The notes: generated by a model from the letters alone, not told the origin. A stretch of DNA of 53,989 nt from Bacillus sp. ISL-41 (GCF_018613235.1 NZ_JAGGQP010000038.1:1-53989), one strand, 5' to 3'. Positions 17,050 through 26,805 are shown, counted from the stretch's first letter. Program-made: numbers and translations.

Positions 17050-18456
17050 TTGGTTGCCATTCAGGAAACGGAACTTAGACAAGGAATTCTTGAGGCGATT
17101 GAGCGGGCAAAAGGACAATCTCAGTCGGTTTTGGTCAGCGAGGTCCATAAAATAAATCGTATAGATCCTTTTTATTTTTTTGCTTCAGGCAGGGAAAAGT
17201 TTTTTGGAGAACGCTTTTTCTGGAAGGATCCTGAAGGCGAACACTATCTAATTGGATTGGGTATATGCGGACAAATACAGTCGGATCAGGGAGCTGACCG
17301 CTTTTTTCATGTTGAAAAAGAGTGGAAGCGCTTCATGGATACGGCATTGGTTTTTAATAAATATAATATAAATGGAACGGGGCCATCGATGCTTGGTGGA
17401 TTTACCTTTGATCCTCTGAAAAAGAAGACGGGATTATGGTCGAAATTTTCGGAAGCTCTTTTCCACATACCAAAATATATGCTGACGATTGTAAAGGGAG
17501 AGGCTTATTTTACAACCAATGTAGTCTGCACCCAGCATGATGATATGTCACTATTTGATAAAGTCACTAGGGAGAGGGAAGAGGTTCTCTCGAAGGCTGG
17601 ACAGAAACCAGCGCTAGCCAGGCTTGATCTAAAGGATATTATCGAAATCGATCCTGAGGCGTGGAAGCAGACAGTAACGGATGTTGTAGACGGTTTTGAA
17701 AATAGCGAACTGAAGAAAGTTGTGCTTGCGAGGGAGCTTCGTCTTCATTTTAAAGATGAAGTCCAGGCAGAAAGTGTATTGGCGAATCTTTTGGAGAATC
17801 AACAAGAAAGCTTTACATTTGCCTTTGAATCCAATGGTGACTGCTTTATTGGCGCTTCTCCCGAGAGACTGGTCAAGAAGGATGGAGCGAGCTTGTTTTC
17901 AGCCTGTCTGGCAGGATCGATCGCCAGGGGCAGCACTCCTGAAGAAGATGAAAAGCTGGGCAAAGAACTTTTAACTGACCAGAAAAACTTGATTGAGCAT
18001 CAATATGTGGTGGATATGATCAAGGGAGCAATGGAAGAAACCTGTGATCAGGTAATTCTTCCTGAACAGCCTGTTTTGATGAAAATGAAATATATCCAGC
18101 ATTTGTATACACCTGTAATCGGGAAAAATCGTGAAGGAACATCACTTCTTCATTTAGTGGAAAGACTTCACCCGACACCTGCATTGGGCGGGCTGCCAAA
18201 GCAGGCGGCGATTGAGAAGATCAGGGGAATTGAACTTTTGGACAGAGGCCTTTATGCCGCACCTGTTGGCTGGATGGATTATAAGGGAAATGGAGAATTT
18301 GCCGTAGCGATCCGCTCAGGCCTGATTCAGGGGAATGAAGCATCGCTATTTGCCGGATGTGGGATCGTAGCAGATTCAAATGCCGAAAGTGAATATAAAG
18401 AAACTAGCATCAAGTTCAGGCCGATGCTTACAGCACTTGGAGGAAAGATCAAATGA
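17050..18456 (+). CDS. menF: Isochorismate synthase
   Basis: It converts chorismate to isochorismate, the first menaquinone step. The chorismate-binding domain occupies residues about 200-465, with KKVVLAREL, GASPERLVKK, HPTPALGGLPKQAA, GWMDYKGNGEFAVAIR and the C-terminal GCGIVADSNAESEYKET. Start is TTG after GGGGGG. 468 residues. It overlaps menD by 4 bp (ATGA). Confidence 0.96.
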   Translation: MVAIQETELRQGILEAIERAKGQSQSVLVSEVHKINRIDPFYFFASGREKFFGERFFWKDPEGEHYLIGLGICGQIQSDQGADRFFHVEKEWKRFMDTALVFNKYNINGTGPSMLGGFTFDPLKKKTGLWSKFSEALFHIPKYMLTIVKGEAYFTTNVVCTQHDDMSLFDKVTREREEVLSKAGQKPALARLDLKDIIEIDPEAWKQTVTDVVDGFENSELKKVVLARELRLHFKDEVQAESVLANLLENQQESFTFAFESNGDCFIGASPERLVKKDGASLFSACLAGSIARGSTPEEDEKLGKELLTDQKNLIEHQYVVDMIKGAMEETCDQVILPEQPVLMKMKYIQHLYTPVIGKNREGTSLLHLVERLHPTPALGGLPKQAAIEKIRGIELLDRGLYAAPVGWMDYKGNGEFAVAIRSGLIQGNEASLFAGCGIVADSNAESEYKETSIKFRPMLTALGGKIK

Positions 18457-20204
18457 GCCACCAGGAAGGTTTAACAGCTTATATCGCAGCATTCGTTGCG
18501 GAATTATCGAAAACAGGTGTAAGGGATGTTGTCATCAGTCCTGGCTCAAGGTCAACGCCAATGGCACTGGTTATGGCTGAGCACCCAGATTTGCGCATCC
18601 ATATCCAAGTTGATGAGCGATCTGCATCATTTTTTGCGCTTGGGATTGCGAAGGCCACCCATAAGCCCGTCGCTTTGCTTTGTACATCAGGTACGGCTGC
18701 GGCGAACTATTATCCAGCAGTAATTGAAGCCAGTATTTCAAGGATTCCGTTGATTGTCCTGACAGCAGACCGTCCGCATGAATTGCGTGATGTCGGTGCG
18801 CCTCAGGCAATTGACCAGATCCATCTTTACGGAAAAAATGTAAAATGGTTTGTCGAAATGGCACCCCCGGAAAAAACGGAGGATATGATCCGCTATGCCC
18901 GGACCGTTTGCGGCAGGGCAGCGGCAACGGCTGCTAGCTATCCGCAAGGACCTGTCCATTTGAATTTCCCGTTCAGGGAACCATTGATTCCGATAATGGA
19001 TGAAAACCTGTTCGAACTGCCTGAACGAGTTGGCGGTTATGTGGAAATCGAGACAGGCCATCTCAGTTTATCTGACCAAACCTTTTCCGCAATCAGTGAG
19101 GATATCGCTTCCTATAAAAAAGGAATCATTGTCTGCGGACAGCTCGACAACAGCGAATTTACAGAAGAAGTCATTGCCCTTGCTAAAAGACTACAATTTC
19201 CGATCATTGCTGATCCTCTGTCACAATTGCGCAGTGGAGAGCATGAAGGACAATACATCGTTGATGCCTATGATGCTTTTTTAAGGAATGAAGAAGCGAA
19301 GGAAGCATTGAAGCCTGATGTGATTATCCGCTTCGGAGCCATGCCAATCTCTAAAGCTCTGACTATTTTTATAAAAGAAAACCGCAATGCCCGTCAATTC
19401 GTGGTCGACAGCGGTGCAGGCTGGCGGGAGCCTACAATGTCAGCTTCAGATATGTTCTATTGTAACGAGGCTTTATTTTGTAAAAAAATTGCCGAGAACG
19501 CTGCACAAGCAGATAAATCTGATTACTTGAATAAGTGGCTTACAGTAAATGAACTAGCCAAAGAACAATTATCGGCAATTTCCCAGGTTGAGGAATTAAG
19601 TGAAGGTAAACTTTTTCAACAGCTTACTGAAATGCTTCCGGAAGGCTCAACCTTATTTGTCGGCAACAGCATGCCAATCAGGGATCTTGATTCATTCTTC
19701 CTTTTAAATAAAAAGAAAATCAAGGTGATGGCAAACAGGGGAGCGAATGGTATAGACGGAATCGTCTCTACTGCACTTGGGGTGGCCAGTGTATCGCAGC
19801 CATGCTACCTTGTATTGGGCGATCTCACATTCTACCACGACATGAACGGTTTATTGGCTTCAAAATTATATAATATCGATATCAATATTATGCTGATCAA
19901 CAATAATGGCGGCGGAATCTTCTCTTTCCTCCCTCAAGCAAAGGAACCGAAGCATTTTGAAAAGCTTTTCGGTACACCATTGGACCTGGATTTCAGCCAT
20001 GTTGTCGAAATGTACAAAGGGAAATATGATTTAATCCAAGATTGGGAGCATTTTTCAGATACTTTTGCCAAAAACCAAGAGATTGGCGGCTTAAAAGTGA
20101 TGGAAATCAGGACTACGAGGGATTCCAACCTAAAGGAACATCGAGATTTGTGGAATTCTGTTTCCCGGGAAATAACTACTATGCTAAAAGGTGACACAAA
20201 ATGA
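18453..20204 (+). CDS. menD: SEPHCHC synthase
   Basis: A ThDP enzyme that adds succinic semialdehyde (from 2-oxoglutarate) to isochorismate. The N-terminal ThDP domain has VDERSASFFALGIAKATHKP with the catalytic-type Glu. The C-terminal domain has GNSMPIRDLD, NRGANGIDGIVST and the metal/ThDP motif GDLTFYHDMNGLL...NNNGG. 583 residues. It is coupled by 4-bp overlaps to menF upstream and menH downstream. Confidence 0.97.
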   Translation: MSHQEGLTAYIAAFVAELSKTGVRDVVISPGSRSTPMALVMAEHPDLRIHIQVDERSASFFALGIAKATHKPVALLCTSGTAAANYYPAVIEASISRIPLIVLTADRPHELRDVGAPQAIDQIHLYGKNVKWFVEMAPPEKTEDMIRYARTVCGRAAATAASYPQGPVHLNFPFREPLIPIMDENLFELPERVGGYVEIETGHLSLSDQTFSAISEDIASYKKGIIVCGQLDNSEFTEEVIALAKRLQFPIIADPLSQLRSGEHEGQYIVDAYDAFLRNEEAKEALKPDVIIRFGAMPISKALTIFIKENRNARQFVVDSGAGWREPTMSASDMFYCNEALFCKKIAENAAQADKSDYLNKWLTVNELAKEQLSAISQVEELSEGKLFQQLTEMLPEGSTLFVGNSMPIRDLDSFFLLNKKKIKVMANRGANGIDGIVSTALGVASVSQPCYLVLGDLTFYHDMNGLLASKLYNIDINIMLINNNGGGIFSFLPQAKEPKHFEKLFGTPLDLDFSHVVEMYKGKYDLIQDWEHFSDTFAKNQEIGGLKVMEIRTTRDSNLKEHRDLWNSVSREITTMLKGDTK

Positions 20205-21010
20205 AGACCATGATCAACGGCGTACGATATAATGTCGAGCAATGCGGCGATGGTTTTCCTCTTGTGCTGCTTCATGGTTTTACAGGAGCGGCTTCTACTT
20301 GGAAGCCGTTTTGTCCTATATGGGGGCAGCATTCCCAGCTGCTGATGGTCGACCTTATTGGACATGGGGAGACCGAATCGCCTGGCGATATGGAGCGATA
20401 TGACATCAAGAACGCCGCAATCGATTTGAAGGAGCTGTTAGACCAGCTTGGCATTGAGCAAGCGGACTTCCTTGGATACTCAATGGGCGGCCGGACGGCG
20501 ATTACGTTTGCGAGTCTGTTTCCTGAGAGAGTAAGGAAGCTGGTTCTTGAAAGCACGACACCAGGCTTGATCAATCCTGAGGACCGTGATGCGAGGATAC
20601 AGCAGGATCACAAGCTGGCAAATAGAATCGAGAATGAGGGCCTGGAGAGATTCATTGATTTCTGGGAATCCATCCCGTTATTTCGCTCACAGTTGAATCT
20701 TCCTAAAGAAGTAAGGGAACAAATAAGAAGTCAAAGGCTGAGGAATGATCCTGCCGGATTGGCAAACAGCCTGAGGGGAATGGGAACAGGTGCCCAACCA
20801 TCCTGGTGGGACAAGCTGGAGAATTTTAATTTTGAGACACTTTTGATTACGGGAGAGTTCGATGAAAAGTTCTGTAAAATAGCCACAGACATAGCTTCCA
20901 GACTCCGAAATCCGACACATTTGACGATAAATGGCTGCGGCCATGCAATTCATGTGGAAGAACGTGAAAAATTTGGTACAATAGTAAGTGAGTTTTTGTC
21001 GAATACATAA
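20201..21010 (+). CDS. menH: SHCHC synthase
   Basis: An alpha/beta hydrolase-fold enzyme that eliminates pyruvate from SEPHCHC. The nucleophile elbow GYSMGGRTA lies near residue 88, with GEFDEKF (acid) and NGCGHAIHVEE (His) later. 269 residues. Called ytxM in B. subtilis. It starts in the ATGA overlap with menD and is followed 15 bp later by menB. Confidence 0.95.
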   Translation: MKTMINGVRYNVEQCGDGFPLVLLHGFTGAASTWKPFCPIWGQHSQLLMVDLIGHGETESPGDMERYDIKNAAIDLKELLDQLGIEQADFLGYSMGGRTAITFASLFPERVRKLVLESTTPGLINPEDRDARIQQDHKLANRIENEGLERFIDFWESIPLFRSQLNLPKEVREQIRSQRLRNDPAGLANSLRGMGTGAQPSWWDKLENFNFETLLITGEFDEKFCKIATDIASRLRNPTHLTINGCGHAIHVEEREKFGTIVSEFLSNT

Positions 21011-21025
21011 TAGGAGGTTGTCTTG

Positions 21026-21844
21026 ATGACAGTAGAATGGGTTTCAGAACGCAAGTATGAAGATATTCTTTATGAAACATATAATGGCATTGCCAGAATC
21101 ACTATTAACCGCCCGGAAGTGCGCAACGCTTTCCGTCCTAAAACGGTTATGGAAATGATCGACGCATTTGCTTATGCTCGTGATGATTCAAGTGTTGGCG
21201 TCATCGTGCTTACTGGTGCTGGAGACGATGCATTCTGCTCCGGCGGAGACCAGAAAGTCCGCGGACATGGCGGCTACGTTGGTGAAGATGAGATTCCTCG
21301 TTTGAATGTCCTTGACCTTCAGCGTTTGATCCGTGTAATTCCTAAACCAGTTATCGCTCAGGTAAAAGGTTATGCAATCGGCGGCGGCCATGTGCTTCAT
21401 GTCGTATGTGACCTTACAATCGCAGCTGATAATGCAATCTTCGGCCAGACAGGCCCTAAAGTAGGAAGCTTTGATGCTGGTTACGGTTCTGGTTACCTGG
21501 CAAGAATTGTTGGCCATAAAAAAGCTCGTGAAATCTGGTTCTTATGCCGACAGTATAATGCCCAGGAAGCTTTGGACATGGGTCTTGTCAACACAGTTGT
21601 ACCTCTTGATCAGGTTGAAGAAGAAACACTCAAGTGGTGTGAGGAAATCCTTGAGAAGAGCCCGACAGCACTTCGTTTCTTGAAAGCTGCAATGAACGCT
21701 GATACTGATGGTCTTGCAGGACTTCAGCAAATGGCTGGAGATGCAACATTGCTTTACTACACAACTGAAGAAGCAAAAGAAGGCCGCGATGCGTTCAAGG
21801 AAAAGCGCAAGCCAGACTTCGGCCAGTTCCCAAGATTCCCTTGA
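21026..21844 (+). CDS. menB: 1,4-dihydroxy-2-naphthoyl-CoA synthase
   Basis: A crotonase-fold enzyme closing the naphthoquinone ring. [14 protein letters not shown] and [20 protein letters not shown] form the oxyanion hole region. [22 protein letters not shown] is the family signature with the catalytic Asp. ATG at 21026 is preferred over TTG at 21023 because AGGAGG sits seven bases upstream. 272 residues. Codon use is more uniform than in its neighbours, suggesting high expression. Confidence 0.97.
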   Translation: MTVEWVSERKYEDILYETYNGIARITINRPEVRNAFRPKTVMEMIDAFAYARDDSSVGVIVLTGAGDDAFCSGGDQKVRGHGGYVGEDEIPRLNVLDLQRLIRVIPKPVIAQVKGYAIGGGHVLHVVCDLTIAADNAIFGQTGPKVGSFDAGYGSGYLARIVGHKKAREIWFLCRQYNAQEALDMGLVNTVVPLDQVEEETLKWCEEILEKSPTALRFLKAAMNADTDGLAGLQQMAGDATLLYYTTEEAKEGRDAFKEKRKPDFGQFPRFP

Positions 21845-21890
21845 TTTTAATGCACTAAAAGAAAGTCTAACCTTTTACACTAAGATTTGT

Positions 21891-22130
21891 GTCTAGTTCC
21901 AGCGCCTAGCCCCTTGAGTCGCTTGTCTAGCTCGGCTCCTAACTCCTCGAGACGCTTCGGTCCTGCCAATGAAGTCAAAGAACGACTTCACTGTCAGGCC
22001 CTCCAGCGCTTGTCGGAGTTTGGCAGTCGCCTAGGCTTTTCGAGTTCGGTCCGCCCAATGAAGTCACAAAATGACTTCACCGGCCGGCCCTCCAGCGCTT
22101 GTCGGGGCTGACCAAGGCGCTTGCACTTTT
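21891..22130. repeat. Composite Bacillaceae dispersed intergenic repeat
   Basis: Two or more joined copies of an element of the form CCAGCGCCTAGCCCCT...CAATGAAGTCAAAGAACGACTTCA...CTCCAGCGCTTGTCGG...CTGACCAAGGCGCTT. Each copy contains the palindrome TGAAGTC...GACTTCA. A third copy is at 44382-44501. I know this family as widely scattered in Bacillaceae genomes. It is GC-richer than its surroundings and breaks the menB-menE spacing. Confidence 0.9.
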
Positions 22131-22141
22131 CTTATTTACAC

Positions 22142-22172
22142 ACAGCTTGATGGACTTCCATCAAGCTGTTTT
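22142..22172 (+). terminator. Terminator between menB and menE
   Basis: A perfect 12-bp stem CAGCTTGATGGA / TCCATCAAGCTG around CTT, followed by TTTTAG. It may attenuate read-through from menFDHB into menEC. Confidence 0.85.
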
Positions 22173-22196
22173 AGTATGTAGAGAGAGGTGACATCC

Positions 22197-23687
22197 ATGA
22201 CTGAAACCATGCCTAACTGGCTGAAAAAACGTGCAGAACTGTCTCCAGACCGCGAAGCACTGATTTTCGAAGGAAAAACATATACCTTCAAGCAAGTTTT
22301 TGAAAAAGCGAAAGCTTATGCTGGCAAACTGGACGCACTCGATCTTCAAACAGGTGAAACCGCGGCTGTGCTGTTTTCCAATCAGGCTGAGTCTGTGTTT
22401 ATTTTATATGCCTTGCAAATGGCTGGAATAAGGGCGGTTATTTTGAATAATCGTCTTACTCCAGAGGAGCTTTCATGGCAGCTTGATGACAGTGAAGCGA
22501 AGGTGCTCGTATATGAGCACCGCTTTGATGACAAAGTATCAGAGATTAATTCTGATATAAGAAAAATCAGCTCAGATGAATGGAGCCAGCTGCAGGAAAA
22601 GACCGTTTCCATCCTTGAAGAATACGACATGAACAGCGTAACGACATTAATGTATACATCAGGAACGACCGGCAATCCGAAAGGAGTCATGCAAACATAT
22701 GGCAACCATTGGTGGAGTGCGAATGCATCTGCACTCAATCTCGGTCTGCATGGACATGATAAATGGCTTTGCACAGTCCCTATCTTCCATATCAGCGGCT
22801 ACTCTATTTTGATGAGGAGCCAGATATATGGCATGCCAGTTGTTTTGCATTCTTTTTTTAACGAAAAAAAGGTAATCAAGGATATCGAGCGATACAATAT
22901 AACCATCATGTCTGTTGTCAGCACGATGTTGAGACAGATCCTTGAAGAACTGGGAACAGGAAGATTGCCGGAATCTTTCCGCTGCATGCTACTTGGGGGA
23001 GGGCCTGCACCGCTTCCTTTGCTGGAGTCCTGTCTCGAAAAAGAAATCCCTGTATTCCAGACCTATGGCATGACCGAAACTTCATCACAGTTTGCGACAT
23101 TATCACCTGAATATAGCATTGAACGACTTGGGTCTGCGGGTAAAGCTCTGTTCCCTAACCAAATCAGGATTGTCGATGGTGATGGCCAGGAGGTTCCTTC
23201 AGGTGCAGAGGGAGAGATTGTCGTCAAAGGGCCGAACGTAACCATCGGATACCTGAACCGTCCCGATGAAACTGCTGATAAAATCCGGGAAAGATGGCTT
23301 CATACCGGTGATATAGGCTATATTGACGGCGATGGTTTTCTTTATGTCCTTGACCGCCGTTCCGATTTGATCATTTCAGGCGGTGAAAATATCTATCCAG
23401 CAGAAATCGAAGGCATCCTGCTTTCCCACCCTGGTGTTGCTGATGCCGGTGTGATCGGAGCACAAGATGAGAAATGGGGACAGGTGCCAGTGGCTTTTAT
23501 TGTGAAAAGCGATCCTGGCGTATCAGAAGATGTGTTGCTGGCTCTTTGTGAAGCGAAACTCGCAAAATACAAGCTACCGAAAAGAATCTACTTTGTTGAC
23601 AACCTGCCAAGGAATGCCGCGAAGAAATTATTAAGGCGTAAACTGCGCGAGTGGCTCGAAGCTGAAGGTAATGGCAGTGGATATTAA
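22197..23687 (+). CDS. menE: o-Succinylbenzoate-CoA ligase
   Basis: An ANL-family adenylating enzyme that activates OSB with ATP and CoA. P-loop TLMYTSGTTGNPKGVMQTY is near residues 150-168. YGMTETSSQ, LHTGDIGYIDGDGFLYVLDR and GGENIYPAEIE follow. The C-terminal lysine motif is NAAKKLLRRKL rather than the usual NA(S/T)GK. ATG at 22197 is chosen for AGAGAGGTG upstream; an in-frame GTG lies at 22188. 496 residues. It overlaps menC by 17 bp. Confidence 0.96.
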   Translation: MTETMPNWLKKRAELSPDREALIFEGKTYTFKQVFEKAKAYAGKLDALDLQTGETAAVLFSNQAESVFILYALQMAGIRAVILNNRLTPEELSWQLDDSEAKVLVYEHRFDDKVSEINSDIRKISSDEWSQLQEKTVSILEEYDMNSVTTLMYTSGTTGNPKGVMQTYGNHWWSANASALNLGLHGHDKWLCTVPIFHISGYSILMRSQIYGMPVVLHSFFNEKKVIKDIERYNITIMSVVSTMLRQILEELGTGRLPESFRCMLLGGGPAPLPLLESCLEKEIPVFQTYGMTETSSQFATLSPEYSIERLGSAGKALFPNQIRIVDGDGQEVPSGAEGEIVVKGPNVTIGYLNRPDETADKIRERWLHTGDIGYIDGDGFLYVLDRRSDLIISGGENIYPAEIEGILLSHPGVADAGVIGAQDEKWGQVPVAFIVKSDPGVSEDVLLALCEAKLAKYKLPKRIYFVDNLPRNAAKKLLRRKLREWLEAEGNGSGY

Positions 23688-24783
23688 AACCGTTAAATTA
23701 GCCATCATCAAAATGCCGTTGAAGCACCCTTTCACTACCCATTTGGGCTTTGTTACGGAGAGAGAAGCGATCATCGTTGAGGTTGAAGACCGGCACGGTT
23801 TTATCGGATATGGAGAGGGTGTAGCCTTTTCCTCTCCATGGTATACCGAGGAAACCGTGCAGACTTCATACCATATGCTAAAGGATTTTTTAATTCCTCT
23901 TTTGAAAGAGAAGGGGATTAGTCATCCTGACCAAGCTATCAACTTGTTCAGTTTCGTGCGCAGAAACCATATGGCAAAGGCTGCGCTCGAAACAGCGCTC
24001 TGGGATTTGCATGCTAAGAAGGAAGGTGTTCCGTTATCCACGCTGATGGGCGGAACGATGGAAGCCATCCCTGCAGGTGTCGTTGTAGCCAATCCAAATT
24101 TGCCTGAGGCACTGAAACAAATAGAAGTCTATCTAGAGCAAGGATTCAAACGGGTTAAGGTAAAAATCAGTCCAGAAAGTGATTATCAATATATATCAGG
24201 AATTCGTAAAGAGTATCCTGATCTGCCGTTAATGGCGGATGCCAACTCGGCCTACTCTCTGGAGGATGTGGACCGTTTAAAGGCACTGGATGCGTTCGGT
24301 TTGCTGATGATCGAGCAGCCGCTTGGTTTTGATGACATTGTTGACCATGCCAAGCTGCAGGGGCAGATTGAGACACCAATATGCCTTGATGAAAGCATCG
24401 TTACTTTTGATGATGCAAGGAAAGCAGTGGAGTTAGGCAGCTGTGGGATCATCAATATTAAAATCGGCCGGGTCGGCGGACTTGGCGAAGCGAAACGGAT
24501 CCATGACTATTGTGCTGCTAAAGGGATTCCAGTCTGGGCCGGCGGGATGATTGAGTTTGGCATTTCCAGAGCACATAATATCGCTCTCGCATCGCTCCCA
24601 GGCTTTACGATTCCAGGTGATATCTCAGGCTCAGACCGTTATTGGGAGCAGGATATCATTGAGCCAGAAATCAAAGTGGAAAACGGAATGATCAAGCTGC
24701 CAGAGAGCCCTGGCATCGGCTTTGAATTGAACAGGAAGAGATTGAAGGAAGTTACTGTTTTTGAAGAACGGTTTGAATTCTAG
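23671..24783 (+). CDS. menC: o-Succinylbenzoate synthase
   Basis: An enolase-superfamily dehydratase that turns SHCHC into OSB. KRVKVKIS supplies the catalytic lysine pair (K163, K165). DANSAY, EQPL and DES are the metal ligands, and NIKIGRVGGLGEA is the next conserved block. Start ATG 23671 has GAAGG very close; GTG at 23677 would be better spaced. 370 residues. Last gene of the men cluster. Confidence 0.95.
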   Translation: MAVDIKTVKLAIIKMPLKHPFTTHLGFVTEREAIIVEVEDRHGFIGYGEGVAFSSPWYTEETVQTSYHMLKDFLIPLLKEKGISHPDQAINLFSFVRRNHMAKAALETALWDLHAKKEGVPLSTLMGGTMEAIPAGVVVANPNLPEALKQIEVYLEQGFKRVKVKISPESDYQYISGIRKEYPDLPLMADANSAYSLEDVDRLKALDAFGLLMIEQPLGFDDIVDHAKLQGQIETPICLDESIVTFDDARKAVELGSCGIINIKIGRVGGLGEAKRIHDYCAAKGIPVWAGGMIEFGISRAHNIALASLPGFTIPGDISGSDRYWEQDIIEPEIKVENGMIKLPESPGIGFELNRKRLKEVTVFEERFEF

Positions 24784-24791
24784 ACTGGCGG

Positions 24792-24822
24792 AAAGCACTG
24801 CTTGGGCAGTGCTTTTATTTTT
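24792..24822 (+). terminator. Terminator of men cluster
   Basis: AAAGCACTGC / GCAGTGCTTTT hairpin followed by ATTTTTT. Confidence 0.92.
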
Positions 24823-24856
24823 TGGAACTGGAAAAAATCAGCGTAATTTTCCAATT

Positions 24857-24960
24857 CGCTATAAAAATTTGATTTTCGCTATAAAACTTAAAAAGTCGCT
24901 ATAAAAATAAAAAAGTCGCTATAAAAATGAATTTTCCGCTATAAAAAAGTGTTGCCGCTC
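24857..24960. repeat. 20-bp-period array of CGCTATAAAA
   Basis: CGCTATAAAA occurs five times with exactly 20-bp spacing (24857, 24877, 24897, 24917, 24937), then CGCT again at 24956. The ten bases between cores vary. Further CGCTCTTTA words lie at 24956 and 24980. No open frame. It sits about 35 bp beyond the men terminator. Confidence 0.95.
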
Positions 24961-25090
24961 TTTTATGGAAGGCTTTAATCGCTCTTTACCCCCATGTTTC
25001 GGGTGAAATGGCACTTTTGCCTCTTTAATGACTTGATTTAGTGCGAATGTAAGTGAAAAACCCTAGTTGAAAAGCACTATTTTACAATAG

Positions 25091-25106
25091 TGTGATTTGA
25101 ATCACT
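25091..25106 (+). promoter_or_regulatory. Fnr box of hmp
   Basis: TGTGA-TTTGAA-TCACT is a near-perfect Fnr/CRP-family palindrome. Its centre is 41.5 bp before the predicted start (25140), the standard place for class II activation. B. subtilis hmp is known to respond to low oxygen and nitric oxide. Confidence 0.75.
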
Positions 25107-25127
25107 TAGTCTTCCAACATAATTTAT

Positions 25128-25133
25128 TATAAT
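25128..25133 (+). promoter_or_regulatory. hmp -10 element
   Basis: TATAAT lies 63 bp before the hmp start codon. There is no good -35; the Fnr box overlaps that position, as expected for an activator-dependent promoter. Confidence 0.65.
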
Positions 25134-25195
25134 CACTATGGGAATGAGGTAAACAAACCTCAACGAGAAGATATAAACATAGGGGAGTGTATATT

Positions 25196-26410
25196 ATGCT
25201 AGATCAAAAAACGATTGAAATCATTAAATCCACTGTGCCGGTTCTTGAAGTTCACGGTGAGCAAATCACAACAGTATTCTATAAAACAATGTTTGAAAAT
25301 CATCCAGAGCTTTTGAATATTTTTAACCATGCGAACCAAAAGCAGGGCAGACAGCAAAGAGCCTTGGCTGGAACTGTCTATGCTGCTGCCAAATATATCG
25401 ACAACCTTGAAGCGATCCTTCCGGTTGTAAACCAGATCGCTCATAAGCACCGCAGTCTTGGCATCCTGCCTGAGCATTACCCGATTGTTGGGAAGCATTT
25501 GCTGATTGCGATCAAAGAAGTTCTTGGAGATGCGGCTACAGATGAAATCATCAACGCATGGGCAGATGCTTATGGAGTGATTGCGGACGCGTTCATCTCT
25601 GTGGAAGCGGAAATGTATGATGCAGCTGCAAACCAAAAAGGCGGCTGGAAAGACTTCCGTCCATTTATTGTTGCGAAAAAGATTGAGGAAAGTGAAGTCA
25701 TCACTTCTTTTTACCTGAAGCCGGTTGATGGAAGGGCTATCGCTTCCTTCAAGCCAGGACAGTATATCAGCATCAAGCTCGAAATCGAAGGGGAAGATTT
25801 CACGCATATCCGTCAGTACAGCTTGTCAGATGCTCCTGGAAAAGACTATTACCGTATCAGCGTTAAAAAGGAAGCTGGAATGGAAACTCCGGACGGAAAG
25901 GTATCCAATTACCTTCACAATACCGTAGAAGAAGGAGAAGTCCTTCAGATCAGCGCACCAGCAGGTGACTTCTTCCTCGATACAGAAAAAGATACTCCAG
26001 TTGTCCTGTTAAGCGGCGGAGTTGGCCTGACTCCGATGGTCAGCATGCTGAACACAGTAGCAGAACTGCAGCCGGAAAAAGAAGTTACCTTCATCCATGC
26101 AGCTCAGAACGGCAAAGTCCATGCACTGAAAGACGAAGTTGCAGCAACAGCTGCAAAAGCAAAGGTGAATTCAGTCGTATTCTACGACCAGCCAACTGAA
26201 GAAGACCGTGAAAACAACAGCTTTGATGAGGAAGGCTATATTACAAAAGAATGGCTAAAAGAAAATGTTGATCTTGCTCAAGCTGACTTCTATTTCTGCG
26301 GACCAGTACCATTCATGAAAGCAATCAACGCAGCGTTAAAGGATCTTGGCGTAACAGAAGACAGAATTCACTTCGAATTCTTCGGACCAATGGCAAGCCT
26401 TGAGGCTTAA
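25196..26410 (+). CDS. hmp: Flavohemoprotein, nitric oxide dioxygenase
   Basis: It oxidises NO to nitrate with O2 and NAD(P)H. The N-terminal globin domain (1-140) has VFYKTMFENHPELLNIFNHAN and the proximal-His region NQIAHKHRSLGILPEHYPIVG. The FAD domain (about 150-255) has PGQYISI and RQYSLSDAP. The NAD domain (about 265-400) has LLSGGVGLTPMVSML and FYFCGPVPFM. ATG at 25196 follows AGGGGAG; an upstream in-frame start is not supported. 404 residues. Confidence 0.97.
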   Translation: MLDQKTIEIIKSTVPVLEVHGEQITTVFYKTMFENHPELLNIFNHANQKQGRQQRALAGTVYAAAKYIDNLEAILPVVNQIAHKHRSLGILPEHYPIVGKHLLIAIKEVLGDAATDEIINAWADAYGVIADAFISVEAEMYDAAANQKGGWKDFRPFIVAKKIEESEVITSFYLKPVDGRAIASFKPGQYISIKLEIEGEDFTHIRQYSLSDAPGKDYYRISVKKEAGMETPDGKVSNYLHNTVEEGEVLQISAPAGDFFLDTEKDTPVVLLSGGVGLTPMVSMLNTVAELQPEKEVTFIHAAQNGKVHALKDEVAATAAKAKVNSVVFYDQPTEEDRENNSFDEEGYITKEWLKENVDLAQADFYFCGPVPFMKAINAALKDLGVTEDRIHFEFFGPMASLEA

Positions 26411-26538
26411 ATAACACTTTGCTCCCTTCTTAGTGACAGGTTCTCTTTTGAAGTGAAAAATAGAAAAAAGCATAGCAAATAACAACGCATTTCACATATG
26501 AATGAGTAAACAAAACCTCATACTTATTTAGCAATAAA

Positions 26539-26573
26539 GAAGGAGCTAGGGTCTGAAAAATCCTAGCTCCTTT
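26539..26573 (+). terminator. Terminator of hmp
   Basis: AGGAGCTAGG / CCTAGCTCCTTT hairpin with a short T run. The rest of 26411-26757 shows no gene I can support. Confidence 0.85.
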
Positions 26574-26757
26574 CTGTTGTATTATTTGTTAAAGTAAAGC
26601 ACCCGTTCACTGAAGAATGAAATTCACCAATTTATGAGATTCGTCCTTATTTCCTTCTGAACAGTATATTTGTACTGTGTAGTAAAGATCTCGTTATAAA
26701 TAACTACATAAGCAAACAAGAAGGTAGGGTTATAAATTAATTGTTGCCAAAGTGGAA

Positions 26758-26788
26758 AAAAGCCCTCGATTTCAAGGACTTTTTTTAA
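26758..26788. terminator. Bidirectional hairpin
   Basis: AAAAAAGCCCTCGA...CAAGGACTTTTTTT carries A/T runs on both sides, so it can terminate the decayed minus-strand gene at 26806. Confidence 0.6.
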
Positions 26789-26805
26789 TGTATATAGAGG
26801 GAAAA

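Noticed and set aside
22142-22172. Mobile-element inverted repeat
   Set aside because: The palindrome has loop and T tail typical of a terminator and no transposase or second end nearby.
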